DNA of 64,000 nt from positions 712,501 to 776,500 of the forward strand of contig NZ_CP016539.2 of assembly GCF_001687605.2 (NCBI RefSeq), written 5' to 3'. Of this stretch, positions 24,409 to 33,456 are shown in pieces. Positions within the stretch are counted from its first letter, which is position 1. Each line of letters starts with the position of its first letter. The DNA is from Planococcus plakortidis (lineage in GTDB: Bacteria; Bacillota; Bacilli; Bacillales_A; Planococcaceae). The translations under genes were made by a program, and so were the position numbers. The notes beneath the pieces were generated by a model. That model was not told the DNA's origin and did no database searches. It saw only the letters and a list, made by a program, of their open reading frames with translations.

Positions 24409-25395
24409 ATGAAACATAATGTGACTATCAAACATAAACTCGGCCTCGGCACAGCGCCGCTCGGGAATATGTTCCGGGACGTGCCGGAAGACGAAGCGAT
24501 GGCGACGATCGAGTCGGCCTGGAACGAAGGCATCCGTTATTTTGACACGGCGCCGTTTTACGGGGCAGGGCTCGCGGAACTGCGGCTCGGTGAAGCGTTA
24601 TCTTCTTACGATCGCGACGACTATTTGCTGAGCTCGAAAGTCGGCCGCATCGTATTGGACGAGGAAGAGGAAAAAGAAGGGTTGTTCGAATTCGGCCGCA
24701 AAAATAAAATCCACACCGACTACACGGAATCGGGCACGCTGCGTTCGATTGAAGACAGCTTGAAGCGCCTGAAGACGGACCGCTTGGATATGGTCTATGT
24801 GCATGATATCTCCCCGGACTTTCTCGGTGATGAATGGATCACGAAATTCGATGAGGCACGCCACGGCGCCTTCAAAGTGCTCGACCGCCTGAGAGACGAA
24901 GGCGTCATCAAGGCGTGGGGCCTTGGCGTCAATACGACCACGCCGATCGAAGTCGCACTCGAGCTCGAAGAAGCGCATCCTGATTTGAGCTTGTCCGCGA
25001 CGCAGTATACCTTGCTGCAGCATGAACGCGCATTGGAACGCATGATGCCGCTTGCCGAAAAAACGGATGGCGGCCTTGTCATCGGTTCGGCGTTCAACTC
25101 CGGCGCTTTGCTCGGCGGCGATCATTTCGATTATGCGGAAATCACGCCGGAAATCAAAGAGCGGGTGGCGCGTTTCAATGAAGCCGCCCAAAATCACGGC
25201 GTGCAGTTGAAAGATGTCGCACTGCAATTTTCAACTGCGCATCCAGCAGTCAAGGCGGTCGTCACGGGGTCCACTCGCCCAGGCCATATCAAGGAAGACT
25301 TGGCTGCGATGACAGCCGACATCCCGCCCGCTTTCTGGGACGAACTCGTCGACAAGGGCCTCGTCTCCCCGAAAGCGCCTTTGCCGAAAAAATGA
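24409..25395 (+). CDS. Aldo/keto reductase (D-threo-aldose 1-dehydrogenase type)
   Basis: 328-aa TIM-barrel NAD(P)-dependent oxidoreductase. Signature elements: GLGTAPLGNMFRDVP, YFDTAPFYGAGLAELRLGEAL (catalytic Asp and Tyr), SSKVGRIV (Lys), VYVHDISPD (His) and VTGSTRPGHIKED (cofactor site). The first motif and the long insertion after KVGR fit the L-fucose/D-threo-aldose 1-dehydrogenase branch. SD AGAGGTG. The sigma-B type promoter ahead suggests a general-stress role. A terminator follows. Confidence 0.88.
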   Translation: MKHNVTIKHKLGLGTAPLGNMFRDVPEDEAMATIESAWNEGIRYFDTAPFYGAGLAELRLGEALSSYDRDDYLLSSKVGRIVLDEEEEKEGLFEFGRKNKIHTDYTESGTLRSIEDSLKRLKTDRLDMVYVHDISPDFLGDEWITKFDEARHGAFKVLDRLRDEGVIKAWGLGVNTTTPIEVALELEEAHPDLSLSATQYTLLQHERALERMMPLAEKTDGGLVIGSAFNSGALLGGDHFDYAEITPEIKERVARFNEAAQNHGVQLKDVALQFSTAHPAVKAVVTGSTRPGHIKEDLAAMTADIPPAFWDELVDKGLVSPKAPLPKK

Positions 25396-25407
25396 TAATG
25401 AAGAACA

Positions 25408-25441
25408 ATAAAAGGTTCCGGCCAGCTGGCCGGAACCTTTT
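25408..25441 (+). terminator. Terminator after the aldo/keto reductase gene
   Basis: AAAAGGTTCCGGCC-AG-CTGGCCGGAACCTTTT, almost fully self-complementary; usable in both directions. Confidence 0.88.
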
Positions 25442-25496
25442 GTCATGGATATAACAGCTTTCCCGAATCGCCAGGGGAAGCCGTTATGAAGTGACA

Positions 25497-26189
25497 TCAG
25501 CCCTGCGGCGCATGGTAGATTTCCTCATATGGCTGGACGACGACGAAGCCGTTGCCCGAGAATTTCATCTGCACGGATTCCCCGCTCCCTCTGCCGAAAA
25601 AGCTTTTCAACTGCACGTCGGTGACGAAATCGGGTTCCAAATTGCCTGACCAGGCGACCGTTGCGTTCGGGTCGGTGAATACCGGCGTGTCCGGCGTGAC
25701 GAGCAAAGTTAGCGGCTCGTAATGGGAAGTGAACGCAACGAGCCCGTGGCCTTCCAAGCGGACGTTGAACAATCCGCCCGCCATCATGCCGGCGACGCGG
25801 CGCATCAATTTGATGTCCCAGTCGAGCCCGTCCTGAAAGGCGAGCAAGTCGTTGCCATTGATGAAGATGCTTTCGCCTTCAAGGTCCAGGATGGTGATTT
25901 TCTTGCCGCTGTCGGCCACATACAGCTTGCCGTTGCCGTTCGCTTTCATCAACTGGGCGCCTTCCCCGCTGAGCGCTTTTTTGACGAATTTCCCGAGGCC
26001 GTGTTCGAGCATGCCTTCGCGTTCGAATTTGATATTGCCTTCATAGGAAATCATCGATCCGGCCTTGGCCCACACTTGGCCGTTCAAATTCACTTCGAGC
26101 AGGCGGTCCGTTTCAAGTTCAAAAAAGTCGCGTGCGCTTTCTTCCTGTTTGGTTTGCTGGACAAATTGCTTGATGGAATACTTCGACAT
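25497..26189 (-). CDS. AIM24 family protein
   Basis: 230-aa soluble protein of the AIM24 (TRAP-like beta-sandwich) family, named after a mitochondrial biogenesis protein; the bacterial function is unknown. Family features: LEVNLNGQVWAKAGSMISYEGNI, MKANGNGKLYVADSGKKITI, IFINGNDLLAF, LRRVAGM-like and GLVAFTSHYEP. The start follows AAAGGAGG. It is divergent from the TetR gene of the BM3 locus, with about 150 bases between them, and does not share an obvious operator. Confidence 0.85.
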   Translation of the reverse strand: MSKYSIKQFVQQTKQEESARDFFELETDRLLEVNLNGQVWAKAGSMISYEGNIKFEREGMLEHGLGKFVKKALSGEGAQLMKANGNGKLYVADSGKKITILDLEGESIFINGNDLLAFQDGLDWDIKLMRRVAGMMAGGLFNVRLEGHGLVAFTSHYEPLTLLVTPDTPVFTDPNATVAWSGNLEPDFVTDVQLKSFFGRGSGESVQMKFSGNGFVVVQPYEEIYHAPQG

Positions 26190-26268
26190 GGATGATTCCT
26201 CCTTTGATTGGATACTATGCTATACGGACAGGCTGCAAAATCGTTTCGCTTTGCTTTCAAGTTAATCG

Positions 26269-26297
26269 TTGATTTTCCGCAAGGGAAGGAGTAAACT
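26269..26297 (+). promoter_or_regulatory. Sigma-A type promoter of the TetR gene
   Basis: TTGATT (26269-26274), 17-base spacer, TAAACT (26292-26297). The palindromic operator begins 6 bases downstream and would cover the start of transcription. Confidence 0.65.
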
Positions 26298-26303
26298 GTC
26301 GGA

Positions 26304-26319
26304 GAATGAATGTTCATTC
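26304..26319. promoter_or_regulatory. Operator 1 of the TetR/P450 locus
   Basis: GAATGAATGTTCATTC, an inverted repeat (GAATGAA-TG-TTCATTC) matching the core of the second site before the P450 gene and the known Bm3R1-type operator half GGAATGAA. Its place at +1 suggests autorepression. Confidence 0.8.
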
Positions 26320-26345
26320 CGTAACAGAAGGAGGAGTTTTTCCAG

Positions 26346-26921
26346 ATGCCGACATCCACTACTAAACGAGACGACATTCTCGACAGCGCACTGACTTTGT
26401 TTGCCGAACGCGGCTTTGATGCGACGACGATCCCGATGATCGCGACCGATGCCAAAGTCGGAGCAGGGACGATCTACCGTTATTTCGCCAATAAAGAAGT
26501 GCTCGTCAATACCTTGTTCCAGCATTATGTCACTTTGTTCAAGGAGGCGCTGGAAAAAGACTATCCTGAGGGAGCGGGCATCCGTGAGCAATTCCATCAT
26601 CTATTCCAAGGGATGATCCGCTTTACGAACGAGCACGATCATGCTTTGTATTTCATTAAAACCCATACATCCGCTTATTTTCTGGACGCCGAAAGCCGGG
26701 AGCAATTCAGCTGTTTGCTGATGATCCTCGAAGATTTCTTCGAGGCAGGCAAACAGCAAGGGCAGATCCGTGAGCTTCCGTCCAAGGCGCTGATCGCCAT
26801 TATTTTCGGCGGCTTTTTGCAACTGTACCAATTGATCCGCGCAGGGGAACTAGAAGACTCGGCTGAACTATTGGCAGGAGTCGAGGAAAGCTGCTGGGAT
26901 GCTGTGCGTCATCATTCGTGA
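26346..26921 (+). CDS. TetR family transcriptional regulator (Bm3R1-like)
   Basis: 191-aa repressor. The N-terminal helix-turn-helix is DILDSALTLFAERGFDATTIPMIATDAKVGAGTIYRYF; the rest is an all-helical ligand domain. AAGGAGG lies upstream. It precedes the CYP102A gene with the same palindrome before each, the arrangement of Bm3R1 and BM3 in Bacillus megaterium, where fatty acids or related compounds relieve repression. By analogy it should repress itself and the P450. Ligand identity is inferred. Confidence 0.9.
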   Translation: MPTSTTKRDDILDSALTLFAERGFDATTIPMIATDAKVGAGTIYRYFANKEVLVNTLFQHYVTLFKEALEKDYPEGAGIREQFHHLFQGMIRFTNEHDHALYFIKTHTSAYFLDAESREQFSCLLMILEDFFEAGKQQGQIRELPSKALIAIIFGGFLQLYQLIRAGELEDSAELLAGVEESCWDAVRHHS

Positions 26922-26937
26922 TGATGCCAGTTTTTTT
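26906..26937 (+). terminator. Terminator-like hairpin overlapping the TetR stop codon
   Basis: GCGTCATCA-TTCG-TGATGATGC followed by a T7 run; it would uncouple the P450 from the TetR transcript at least in part. Confidence 0.6.
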
Positions 26938-26948
26938 CTCGTTTTATA

Positions 26949-26966
26949 GGAATGAATATTCATTCC
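26949..26966. promoter_or_regulatory. Operator 2 of the TetR/P450 locus
   Basis: GGAATGAATATTCATTCC, a perfect 18-base palindrome 32 bases before the P450 start codon. Confidence 0.85.
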
Positions 26967-26997
26967 GTTTTTAATTTTACAGAAGAGGTGCTAATAA

Positions 26998-29900
26998 ATG
27001 ATCCAAATGAAAAACCTTCCACAACCGAAATCCTATGGCCCGCTTGGCAATTTGCCATTGATCGATAAAGAAAAACCGGTGCAATCGTTCATGAAGCAGG
27101 CGCGTGAACTTGGGCCGATCTATCAATTCCATTTCCCTGGGCGCGCCAGCACGTTCGTTTCGAGTGCGGAACTGGCCGCGGAAATCTGCGACGAGACGCG
27201 CTTTGATAAAAAGATTGGGCCGGCTCTCCAGAAAGTCCGTGCGTTCGGCGGAGACGGCTTGTTCACGAGCGGAACCGAAGAGCCGAACTGGAAGAAAGCC
27301 CATAATATCCTGTTGCCGAGCTTCAGCCAGCAGGCGATGAAAGGCTATCACGAGAAGATGATCGACCTCGCGTCACAATTGGTCCAGAAATGGGCACGGC
27401 TCAACCCGAACGAGGAAATCGATGTGCCGGATGACATGACGCGGTTGACGCTCGATACGATCGGCTTGTGCGGGTTCAATTACCGCTTCAACAGCTTTTA
27501 CCGCGAAGATTCCCATCCGTTCATCGAGAAGATGGTGAGGGCCTTGGATGAATCGATGAGCCAGACGCAGCGTCTTGGCATCCAGGACAAATTGATGGTG
27601 CGCTCGAAGCAGCAATTCAAGGAAGACATCGATTATATGTTCAACTTGGTTGACGAATTGATCGCAGAACGCAAACAAGCGGGAGACCAGGGAGAAGATG
27701 ATTTGCTGTCGCATATGCTAAAAGGCAAAGACCCGGAAACCGGTGAATCCTTGGATGATGAGAATATCCGCTTCCAGATCATCACGTTCTTGATCGCGGG
27801 GCATGAAACGACGAGCGGCTTGTTGTCGTTCGCCATCCAGTACCTCTTGAAGCATCCGGAAAAACTTGAAAAAGCCTATATCGAAGTAGACGAAGTGCTC
27901 GGCGATGCGACGCCTTCATTCAAGCAAGTGAAGCAATTGAAATACGTGCGCATGATTTTGAATGAAGCGCTGCGCCTGTGGCCAACCGCCCCGGCATTTT
28001 CCGTCTACGCGAAAGAAGATACGACGCTTGCCGGCAAGTACGAAGTCCAAAAAGGCGAAGCGTTCACTTTGCTCATTCCGGAACTCCACCGCGACAAAAG
28101 CGTTTGGGGACAAGATGCCGAAAGTTTCCGGCCAGAGCGTTTTGAAGACATTTCGAAAATCCCGCATCATGCATACAAGCCATTCGGCAACGGCCAGCGG
28201 GCATGCATCGGCCAGCAATTCGCGCTTCACGAAGCGGTGCTCGTGCTCGGCATGGTGCTGCAGCATTTCGAACTAGTGGACCATACCAATTACCAGCTCG
28301 AAGTGAAAGAAACTTTGACCTTCAAACCAGACGGCTTGACGATGAAAGTAAAACCGAGACGAAAAGTGCAGATGTTCCAGGCGCCAGTTGCGGAAGATCC
28401 GGTAGAAGCCGTGGTCGGCCAGCAAGCGATCGAGTCGCATGGCACGCCGCTTCTCGTACTTTACGGATCCAATCTCGGAACGGCACAAGGCGTGGCCCGG
28501 GAACTTTCGGAAACGGCACGCTTTAAAGGCTTTGAGACACAAGTAGCCGCACTCGATGACTATGCGGGCAATTTGCCGACGGATGGCGCAGTCGTCATCG
28601 TATCCGCTTCCTATAACGGCAACCCGCCGGATAACGCCGTGCGCTTCATGGAGTGGCTGGAAGCGGCTGGTTCCACGGAAGGCGTCACTTACAGCGTGTT
28701 CGGCTGTGGCGACCGCAACTGGGCAACGACCTATCAGCGCGTGCCGAGCATCATCGACGAACAACTGTCGGCAAATGGTGCCTCCCAGCTTATCGAACGC
28801 GGCGAAGGCGATGCCAGCGAGGATTTCGACGGTGAGCTTGAGAAATGGCAGGGAGCGCTATGGCCAGCACTCGCCGAACGCTTCGGGCTCGACTTGGAAA
28901 CCAATACGCCAGCAAGCAATCAATTGTCGATGGAATTCATCAGCGGCGTCAGCCATACGCCGGTCGCCCGGGCATATGATGCGTTCACTGCGGTGGTCAG
29001 TGGCAATGACGAATTATTGAAGACAGCCGACCGCAGCACCCGTCATATTGAGATTGATCTGCCTGAAGGAGCGATGTATCAAGAAGGCGACCATCTCGGC
29101 GTACTGCCGGAGAATTCTGGGGAGTTGGTAGGCCGCGTGTTGAATCGTTTCGGTTTGAAAGGTGACGAGCATGTGGTTCTTGAAGGAAGCTCTGGACGCG
29201 CGAACCATCTGCCAACTGGGCAACCGGTCCAACTTGCGCAATTGCTCGCAAGCTATGTCGAATTGCAGGAGCCGGCGACGCGTGCGCAGCTTCGCGAACT
29301 CGCAAAAAGCAATCCGTGCCCGCCGCATAAAGCAGAACTCGAAGGATTGGTGGAAGACGAGACGTATAAACGCGAAGTGCTCGCGAAGCGTTTGACGATG
29401 CTCGAATTGCTCGAGCGCTTTATGTCATGCGAGATGGAATTCGAGAACTTCCTGTCTTTACTTCCGCCATTGAAAGCGCGCTATTACTCGATTTCCAGTT
29501 CACCGCGTGTCTCATCCAGCAAGGCGAGCATCACAGTCAGTGTCGTGAAAGGCGATGCCTGGAGCGGCACAGGAGAATACGAGGGCGTCGCTTCCAATTA
29601 TTTGGCGAAGCGCGAAGCGGGCGATAAAATCGCTTGCTTTATCCGTACGCCTCAAACCGCCTTCCAGTTGCCGGACAACCCGGAAACGCCGCTCGTCATG
29701 GTCGGACCAGGCACTGGCATCGCGCCATTCCGCGGATTTATTCAGGCACGAAAAGTGTTGAAAGAACAAGGATCCACACTCGGTGCCGCGCAGCTGTATT
29801 TCGGCTGCCGCCATGCACAAGAGGATTTCTTATATGAAGAACAATTAAAGCAAGCTGAGCAGCTTGGCTTGATCGAATTGCACAGCGCCTTCTCCAGACA

Positions 29901-30147
29901 GCAGCAAGAGAAAGTCTATGTGCAGCATTTAATGGAACAAAATGCACAGGATATTCTTGGACTGTTGGAACAAGGCGGACATCTGTATATTTGCGGCGAC
30001 GGCGGCAAGATGGCGCCAGCCGTGGAGGAAAGCTTGATCCACAGCTACCAGGAACTGAAAAACGCAACGCATGAACAAGCGCTTGTCTGGCTCGGTGAAC
30101 TTGAACAATCGGGCCGTTTTGCGAAAGACGTTTGGTCGGCTTCATAA
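26998..30147 (+). CDS. Bifunctional cytochrome P450/NADPH-P450 reductase (CYP102A, BM3 type)
   Basis: 1049-aa self-sufficient fatty-acid hydroxylase. Residues 1 to about 455: P450 with I-helix [10 protein letters not shown], ExxR in NEALRLWPT and haem loop [13 protein letters not shown]. From about 480: FMN flavodoxin domain ([20 protein letters not shown]), then FAD/NADPH domains with [24 protein letters not shown] and LYFGCRH, ending KDVWS. The length is that of P450 BM3 (1048 aa), and all redox motifs are intact. GAGG lies 9 bases before the ATG at 26998; an ATG three codons on is an alternative. It is controlled by the upstream TetR through two palindromes. It hydroxylates long-chain fatty acids at subterminal carbons (family knowledge). 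Confidence 0.95.
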   Translation: MIQMKNLPQPKSYGPLGNLPLIDKEKPVQSFMKQARELGPIYQFHFPGRASTFVSSAELAAEICDETRFDKKIGPALQKVRAFGGDGLFTSGTEEPNWKKAHNILLPSFSQQAMKGYHEKMIDLASQLVQKWARLNPNEEIDVPDDMTRLTLDTIGLCGFNYRFNSFYREDSHPFIEKMVRALDESMSQTQRLGIQDKLMVRSKQQFKEDIDYMFNLVDELIAERKQAGDQGEDDLLSHMLKGKDPETGESLDDENIRFQIITFLIAGHETTSGLLSFAIQYLLKHPEKLEKAYIEVDEVLGDATPSFKQVKQLKYVRMILNEALRLWPTAPAFSVYAKEDTTLAGKYEVQKGEAFTLLIPELHRDKSVWGQDAESFRPERFEDISKIPHHAYKPFGNGQRACIGQQFALHEAVLVLGMVLQHFELVDHTNYQLEVKETLTFKPDGLTMKVKPRRKVQMFQAPVAEDPVEAVVGQQAIESHGTPLLVLYGSNLGTAQGVARELSETARFKGFETQVAALDDYAGNLPTDGAVVIVSASYNGNPPDNAVRFMEWLEAAGSTEGVTYSVFGCGDRNWATTYQRVPSIIDEQLSANGASQLIERGEGDASEDFDGELEKWQGALWPALAERFGLDLETNTPASNQLSMEFISGVSHTPVARAYDAFTAVVSGNDELLKTADRSTRHIEIDLPEGAMYQEGDHLGVLPENSGELVGRVLNRFGLKGDEHVVLEGSSGRANHLPTGQPVQLAQLLASYVELQEPATRAQLRELAKSNPCPPHKAELEGLVEDETYKREVLAKRLTMLELLERFMSCEMEFENFLSLLPPLKARYYSISSSPRVSSSKASITVSVVKGDAWSGTGEYEGVASNYLAKREAGDKIACFIRTPQTAFQLPDNPETPLVMVGPGTGIAPFRGFIQARKVLKEQGSTLGAAQLYFGCRHAQEDFLYEEQLKQAEQLGLIELHSAFSRQQQEKVYVQHLMEQNAQDILGLLEQGGHLYICGDGGKMAPAVEESLIHSYQELKNATHEQALVWLGELEQSGRFAKDVWSAS

Positions 30148-30180
30148 CATAAGCAACAGAACAATTTAAATAGATAATGA

Positions 30181-30227
30181 AATGCCGCCTTCCAAGAAAT
30201 CAGCCGATTTTGAAGGTGGCATTTTTC
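30181..30227 (+). terminator. Terminator after the CYP102A gene
   Basis: AATGCCGCCTTC ... GAAGGTGGCATTTTTC. Confidence 0.8.
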
Positions 30228-30277
30228 TATTTACGGGTAAAGAAGGTTAAGGAGATTTTCAAGAGGAGGGGGCTATC

Positions 30278-31057
30278 ATGAACATCGGCATTATCGGAAC
30301 CGGCAATATAGCAACGTATTTGCTCGAACAGGTGAACGAAAACCAGATGGTGGATGGGCGCATCACCGCGGTGTTCGGGCGTAACGTGGAAACCGGTACG
30401 CGTTTGAAAGAACGCTTTGGCATGGAGTTTTACACTGACTTGGACGAATTTCTTTCGGCTCCTGTCGATACGGTCGTGGAAGCTGTGACAGTGGATGCGG
30501 CAAGGCTGTTCATAAGCCAGGTGATTGAACGTCAAAAAGACCTCATCGTCAGCAGCATCGGCGTGTTCAAGGACTTCGCGTTCCTCGAGGAACTGACGAA
30601 CCTGGCAGAAGCGAATGGCACGAAACTTTACTTGCCATCCGGCGCAATTGGCGGATTGGATGTGTTGCAATCCGCAAAGGCGCTTGGCGGGTTAAAGACG
30701 GTCCGTCTCACGACAAGAAAATCGCCGGAGTCGCTCGGGATGGAGACAGACCGTGAACAAGTGCTGTTTGACGGGACGGCGTTTGATGCCATCGGCAACT
30801 TCCCGAAGAATATCAATGTGGCATTGGTGCTTGCCATTGCAGGCATCGGGATGCATGAGACGAAAGTGCGCATCATTGTCGACCCGGACGTAAAACGCAA
30901 TACGCACACGATCGAAGCCCAAGGGGATTTCGGCAAGATGCAGCTGCAAGTCGAGAACCACCCGATGGCAGCGAACCCGAAAACGAGCATGCTTGCTGCC
31001 TTGAGCATTCTGTCGGTGCTGCAGAATAAAGGCGGGGCATTGAGAATCGGGAATTGA
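30278..31057 (+). CDS. nadX: L-aspartate dehydrogenase (NadX)
   Basis: 259-aa NAD(P)-dependent enzyme that oxidises L-aspartate to iminoaspartate, an alternative to NadB for NAD synthesis. N-terminal Rossmann fold MNIGIIGTGNIATYLL; the catalytic domain holds YLPSGAIGGLDVLQSAK and LTTRKSP, the NadX hallmark, and NFPKNINVALVLAIAGIG. SD GAGGAGGGGG. No nadA or nadC is adjacent; it heads a run of co-directional genes (hydrolase, DUF7000, kinase-like) with short gaps, which may be an operon. Confidence 0.88.
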   Translation: MNIGIIGTGNIATYLLEQVNENQMVDGRITAVFGRNVETGTRLKERFGMEFYTDLDEFLSAPVDTVVEAVTVDAARLFISQVIERQKDLIVSSIGVFKDFAFLEELTNLAEANGTKLYLPSGAIGGLDVLQSAKALGGLKTVRLTTRKSPESLGMETDREQVLFDGTAFDAIGNFPKNINVALVLAIAGIGMHETKVRIIVDPDVKRNTHTIEAQGDFGKMQLQVENHPMAANPKTSMLAALSILSVLQNKGGALRIGN

Positions 31058-31115
31058 GAGAGGTAATGAAAACAAAAGGGTTTTTATCGAAATCAGGGGA
31101 AAGGGGTACGAGAAA

Positions 31116-32000
31116 ATGGAAAACGTCAAAGAAGGATTCATTCCCGTGACCGGGGGCAAGGTCTGGTACCGCATCACGGGAAACGGGCCCGGTATTCCGC
31201 TTTTGCTGTTACACGGCGGGCCGGGAATGAAAAGCAGCGATAGCGACCCGCTGCGCCAATTAGGTGCTGAGCGTCCGGTCATCCAATACGACCAGCTTGG
31301 CTGCGGAAAATCGGAGTGGCCGGAAGATACTGCCCTTTGGACAGTCGATCGTTACGTCGAAGAGCTCGGGCAAGTGATCCGAGCGCTCGAGTTGGAAGAA
31401 GTCCATCTGCTCGGCCATTCCTGGGGGACGATGCTCGCTGCGTCGTATCTATTCACGAAACCAGGAGGCGTGCGCAGCGTCATATTCTCAGGGCCAGCAC
31501 TCGATGCCCAGCGCTGGGAGCGGGACCAGCGCGCTTATTTGAAGCGATTCCCGGAACCAGTGCAGAAAGTGATCGAGGAGAGCGAAAGCCAAGGCACGAC
31601 CGATTCGGACGATTACCAGGAAACGATGATGCAGTATTACAAAACCCATATGTGCCGCGTCGATCCTTGGCCGGACGAGTTGTCGGAAGATCTCGATCAA
31701 TTGAACCCGGCTGTCTACAATTATATGTGGGGAGCATCGGAATTTACGGTCACGGGCACTTTGAAGCATTTCGATGCGACGGAGCGCCTGCATGAAATCG
31801 AGGTACCGGCCTTGTTTACGTGCGGCCGGTACGATGAAGCCACACCCGAAGCGACGGAACAGTATGCGAGCTTCGTGCCGAATTCGGAATTCCACGTATT
31901 CGAAAACAGCTCGCATATGCCGGCATTCGAAGAACCTGAAGTATATGTGGAAACCGTCCGTGAGTGGGTCAACCGCCAGGAAATGAAGCCGGGGGGATGA
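31116..32000 (+). CDS. Proline iminopeptidase-family alpha/beta hydrolase
   Basis: 294-aa serine hydrolase of peptidase family S33. Oxyanion motif LLLLHGGPGMKSS, the strand QYDQLGCGKSEWP, nucleophile elbow LLGHSWGTMLA, the Asp in TCGRYDEATPE and His in FENSSHMPAFEEP form a full catalytic set. Relatives cleave N-terminal proline or hydrolyse amides and esters. SD GAAAGGGG. It ends in TGATG, where its stop overlaps start codons of the next gene, so translation of DUF7000 is probably coupled. Confidence 0.87.
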   Translation: MENVKEGFIPVTGGKVWYRITGNGPGIPLLLLHGGPGMKSSDSDPLRQLGAERPVIQYDQLGCGKSEWPEDTALWTVDRYVEELGQVIRALELEEVHLLGHSWGTMLAASYLFTKPGGVRSVIFSGPALDAQRWERDQRAYLKRFPEPVQKVIEESESQGTTDSDDYQETMMQYYKTHMCRVDPWPDELSEDLDQLNPAVYNYMWGASEFTVTGTLKHFDATERLHEIEVPALFTCGRYDEATPEATEQYASFVPNSEFHVFENSSHMPAFEEPEVYVETVREWVNRQEMKPGG

Positions 32001-32002
32001 TG

Positions 32003-32485
32003 ATGAAAAGTTTGAATCAGCTCATACACGCCTATACGGCCCAGCTGCAGCAAGGGGAGATGCAGCTGGCCTATAGAGGGATATTCGACTTGATCGGCAA
32101 ATTGAGAGCGCGTTTTATGAGGAACTACCCGTCTCATGACATCGGCAGCATCTATCCAGGCTATATGGACATGACTTATTTTTCATTGACTACAGAAGTG
32201 CTGAAAGCTAAAGGGCTGAAAATTGCCATCGTCTATATGCATGAAAAGGGAGCCTTTGAAGTGTGGCTGTCTGCCCGGAACCGGGAGATCGCAAGGAAAT
32301 ATGGATTTCTGTTAAATGGCAATATTGCAGATGAACTTCCCGTGTTTCATGACGAAGCGAACCAAGACGCCATCATCGAATACACAATAGCATCCGCTCC
32401 GGATTTCGGGAATCAAGAAGCGCTGATGGAACTTATCGACCGGCAAGTGCAACAGTTCATAAATGCGGTGTCTTCCCGTTTGTAG
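32003..32485 (+). CDS. DUF7000-like hypothetical protein
   Basis: 160-aa soluble protein: LNQLIHAYTAQLQQGEMQLAYR, then GSIYPGYMDMTYFSL and LKIAIVYMHEKGAFEVWLSARNR. This layout recalls the uncharacterised DUF7000 family; the assignment is from memory. Three consecutive in-frame ATG codons (31997, 32000, 32003) follow GGGGGG; the third has the best spacing. It is coupled to the hydrolase gene by stop/start overlap. No catalytic motif is apparent. Confidence 0.65.
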   Translation: MKSLNQLIHAYTAQLQQGEMQLAYRGIFDLIGKLRARFMRNYPSHDIGSIYPGYMDMTYFSLTTEVLKAKGLKIAIVYMHEKGAFEVWLSARNREIARKYGFLLNGNIADELPVFHDEANQDAIIEYTIASAPDFGNQEALMELIDRQVQQFINAVSSRL

Positions 32486-32601
32486 CCGGCGGGAAGCCTG
32501 ATTCCCCGCCATCTCCCGGTTTCCGGGAGCGTCCGGCAGTGCCGGTTTGTGCGGAAATCGTCCGCTTTGAAAAGATTCGGGCAAATGAAGGAGCGAGGAC
32601 A

Positions 32602-33282
32602 ATGGGGCAACATCAATGGCAACAAGCAGCACACGCTCTGGCCGCTATTACCGTAGAGGCACAGCCCGATAATGAACCGGTGGCCATCACGGGGGCGGCG
32701 CAAGGTTTTCGCTGCATCGGCGTCGGGACGGACGCAGCGGTGTTCCAGTCCGGGGATTTTCCGCAATATGCATTCAAATTATACGCAGAAGGCAAAGAGG
32801 ACAAGCTGGAAGCGGAAGCGAAAGTTTATGGGCTTATCGGGCAGTCTCCTTATTTTTCGACTTGCTATGGCAGGGACGAGCGCATGCTCGTGCTGAAATT
32901 CGAGGACGGCCCGACTTTATTCGATTGCCTGCTCCAAGGCATTTATGTGCCGGAAGAGGCGATCCAGGATGTGGAAAAAGCGCGCGAGTACATCCGCGAA
33001 ATCGGATTGAACCCAAGGGACATCCATTTGAAAAATATCATCCTGCAGAACGGGCGCGCGAAACTGCTCGACGTGTCCGAGTACATCAAGCCCGGCAACG
33101 ATTTTCGTTGGGAACACCTGAAAAAAGCGTATCAGGAATATTACGCGATCATCGACGGGAAGCCGGTGCCGTTCTGGTTGCTCGACACGATCCGCAAATG
33201 GTACCACCACTGGAACCGCTATTCTGCCTCATTCGAAGAATTCATGCGCATCGTGTCCAATCAATTGAACTACCGGAAATAG
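32602..33282 (+). CDS. Protein-kinase-fold protein
   Basis: 226-aa protein with the main elements of a eukaryotic-like kinase in short form: GVGTDAAVFQSGDFPQYAFKLY (nucleotide loop and Lys), YGLIGQSPYFSTCYGRD with the hinge LKFEDGPTLFDCL, catalytic loop NPRDIHLKNIIL (D-x-x-x-x-N) and KLLDVSEY in the place of DFG. It resembles small Bacillus serine/threonine kinase-like proteins such as YrzF. The start at 32602 is set by AAGGAGCG; earlier codons run through a hairpin-rich region. The substrate is unknown. Confidence 0.75.
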   Translation: MGQHQWQQAAHALAAITVEAQPDNEPVAITGAAQGFRCIGVGTDAAVFQSGDFPQYAFKLYAEGKEDKLEAEAKVYGLIGQSPYFSTCYGRDERMLVLKFEDGPTLFDCLLQGIYVPEEAIQDVEKAREYIREIGLNPRDIHLKNIILQNGRAKLLDVSEYIKPGNDFRWEHLKKAYQEYYAIIDGKPVPFWLLDTIRKWYHHWNRYSASFEEFMRIVSNQLNYRK

Positions 33283-33294
33283 TACTAGTTGATG

Positions 33295-33328
33295 AAAGGC
33301 TTTCCATGTTACGGAAAGCCTTTTTTTA
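33295..33328 (+). terminator. Terminator after the kinase-like gene
   Basis: AAAGGCTTTCC-ATGTTAC-GGAAAGCCTTTTTTT. Confidence 0.88.
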
Positions 33329-33456
33329 TCTGTCAATAAACCGAAAGCTCGTTCGGCATGATTAAATTCAAAATTTTATATATTTTTTAAGAAAATTGGT
33401 ATTTGTATATAATGAAAGGAGACACAATGGAGCGATAGACTTAGGAGGATTCATAA

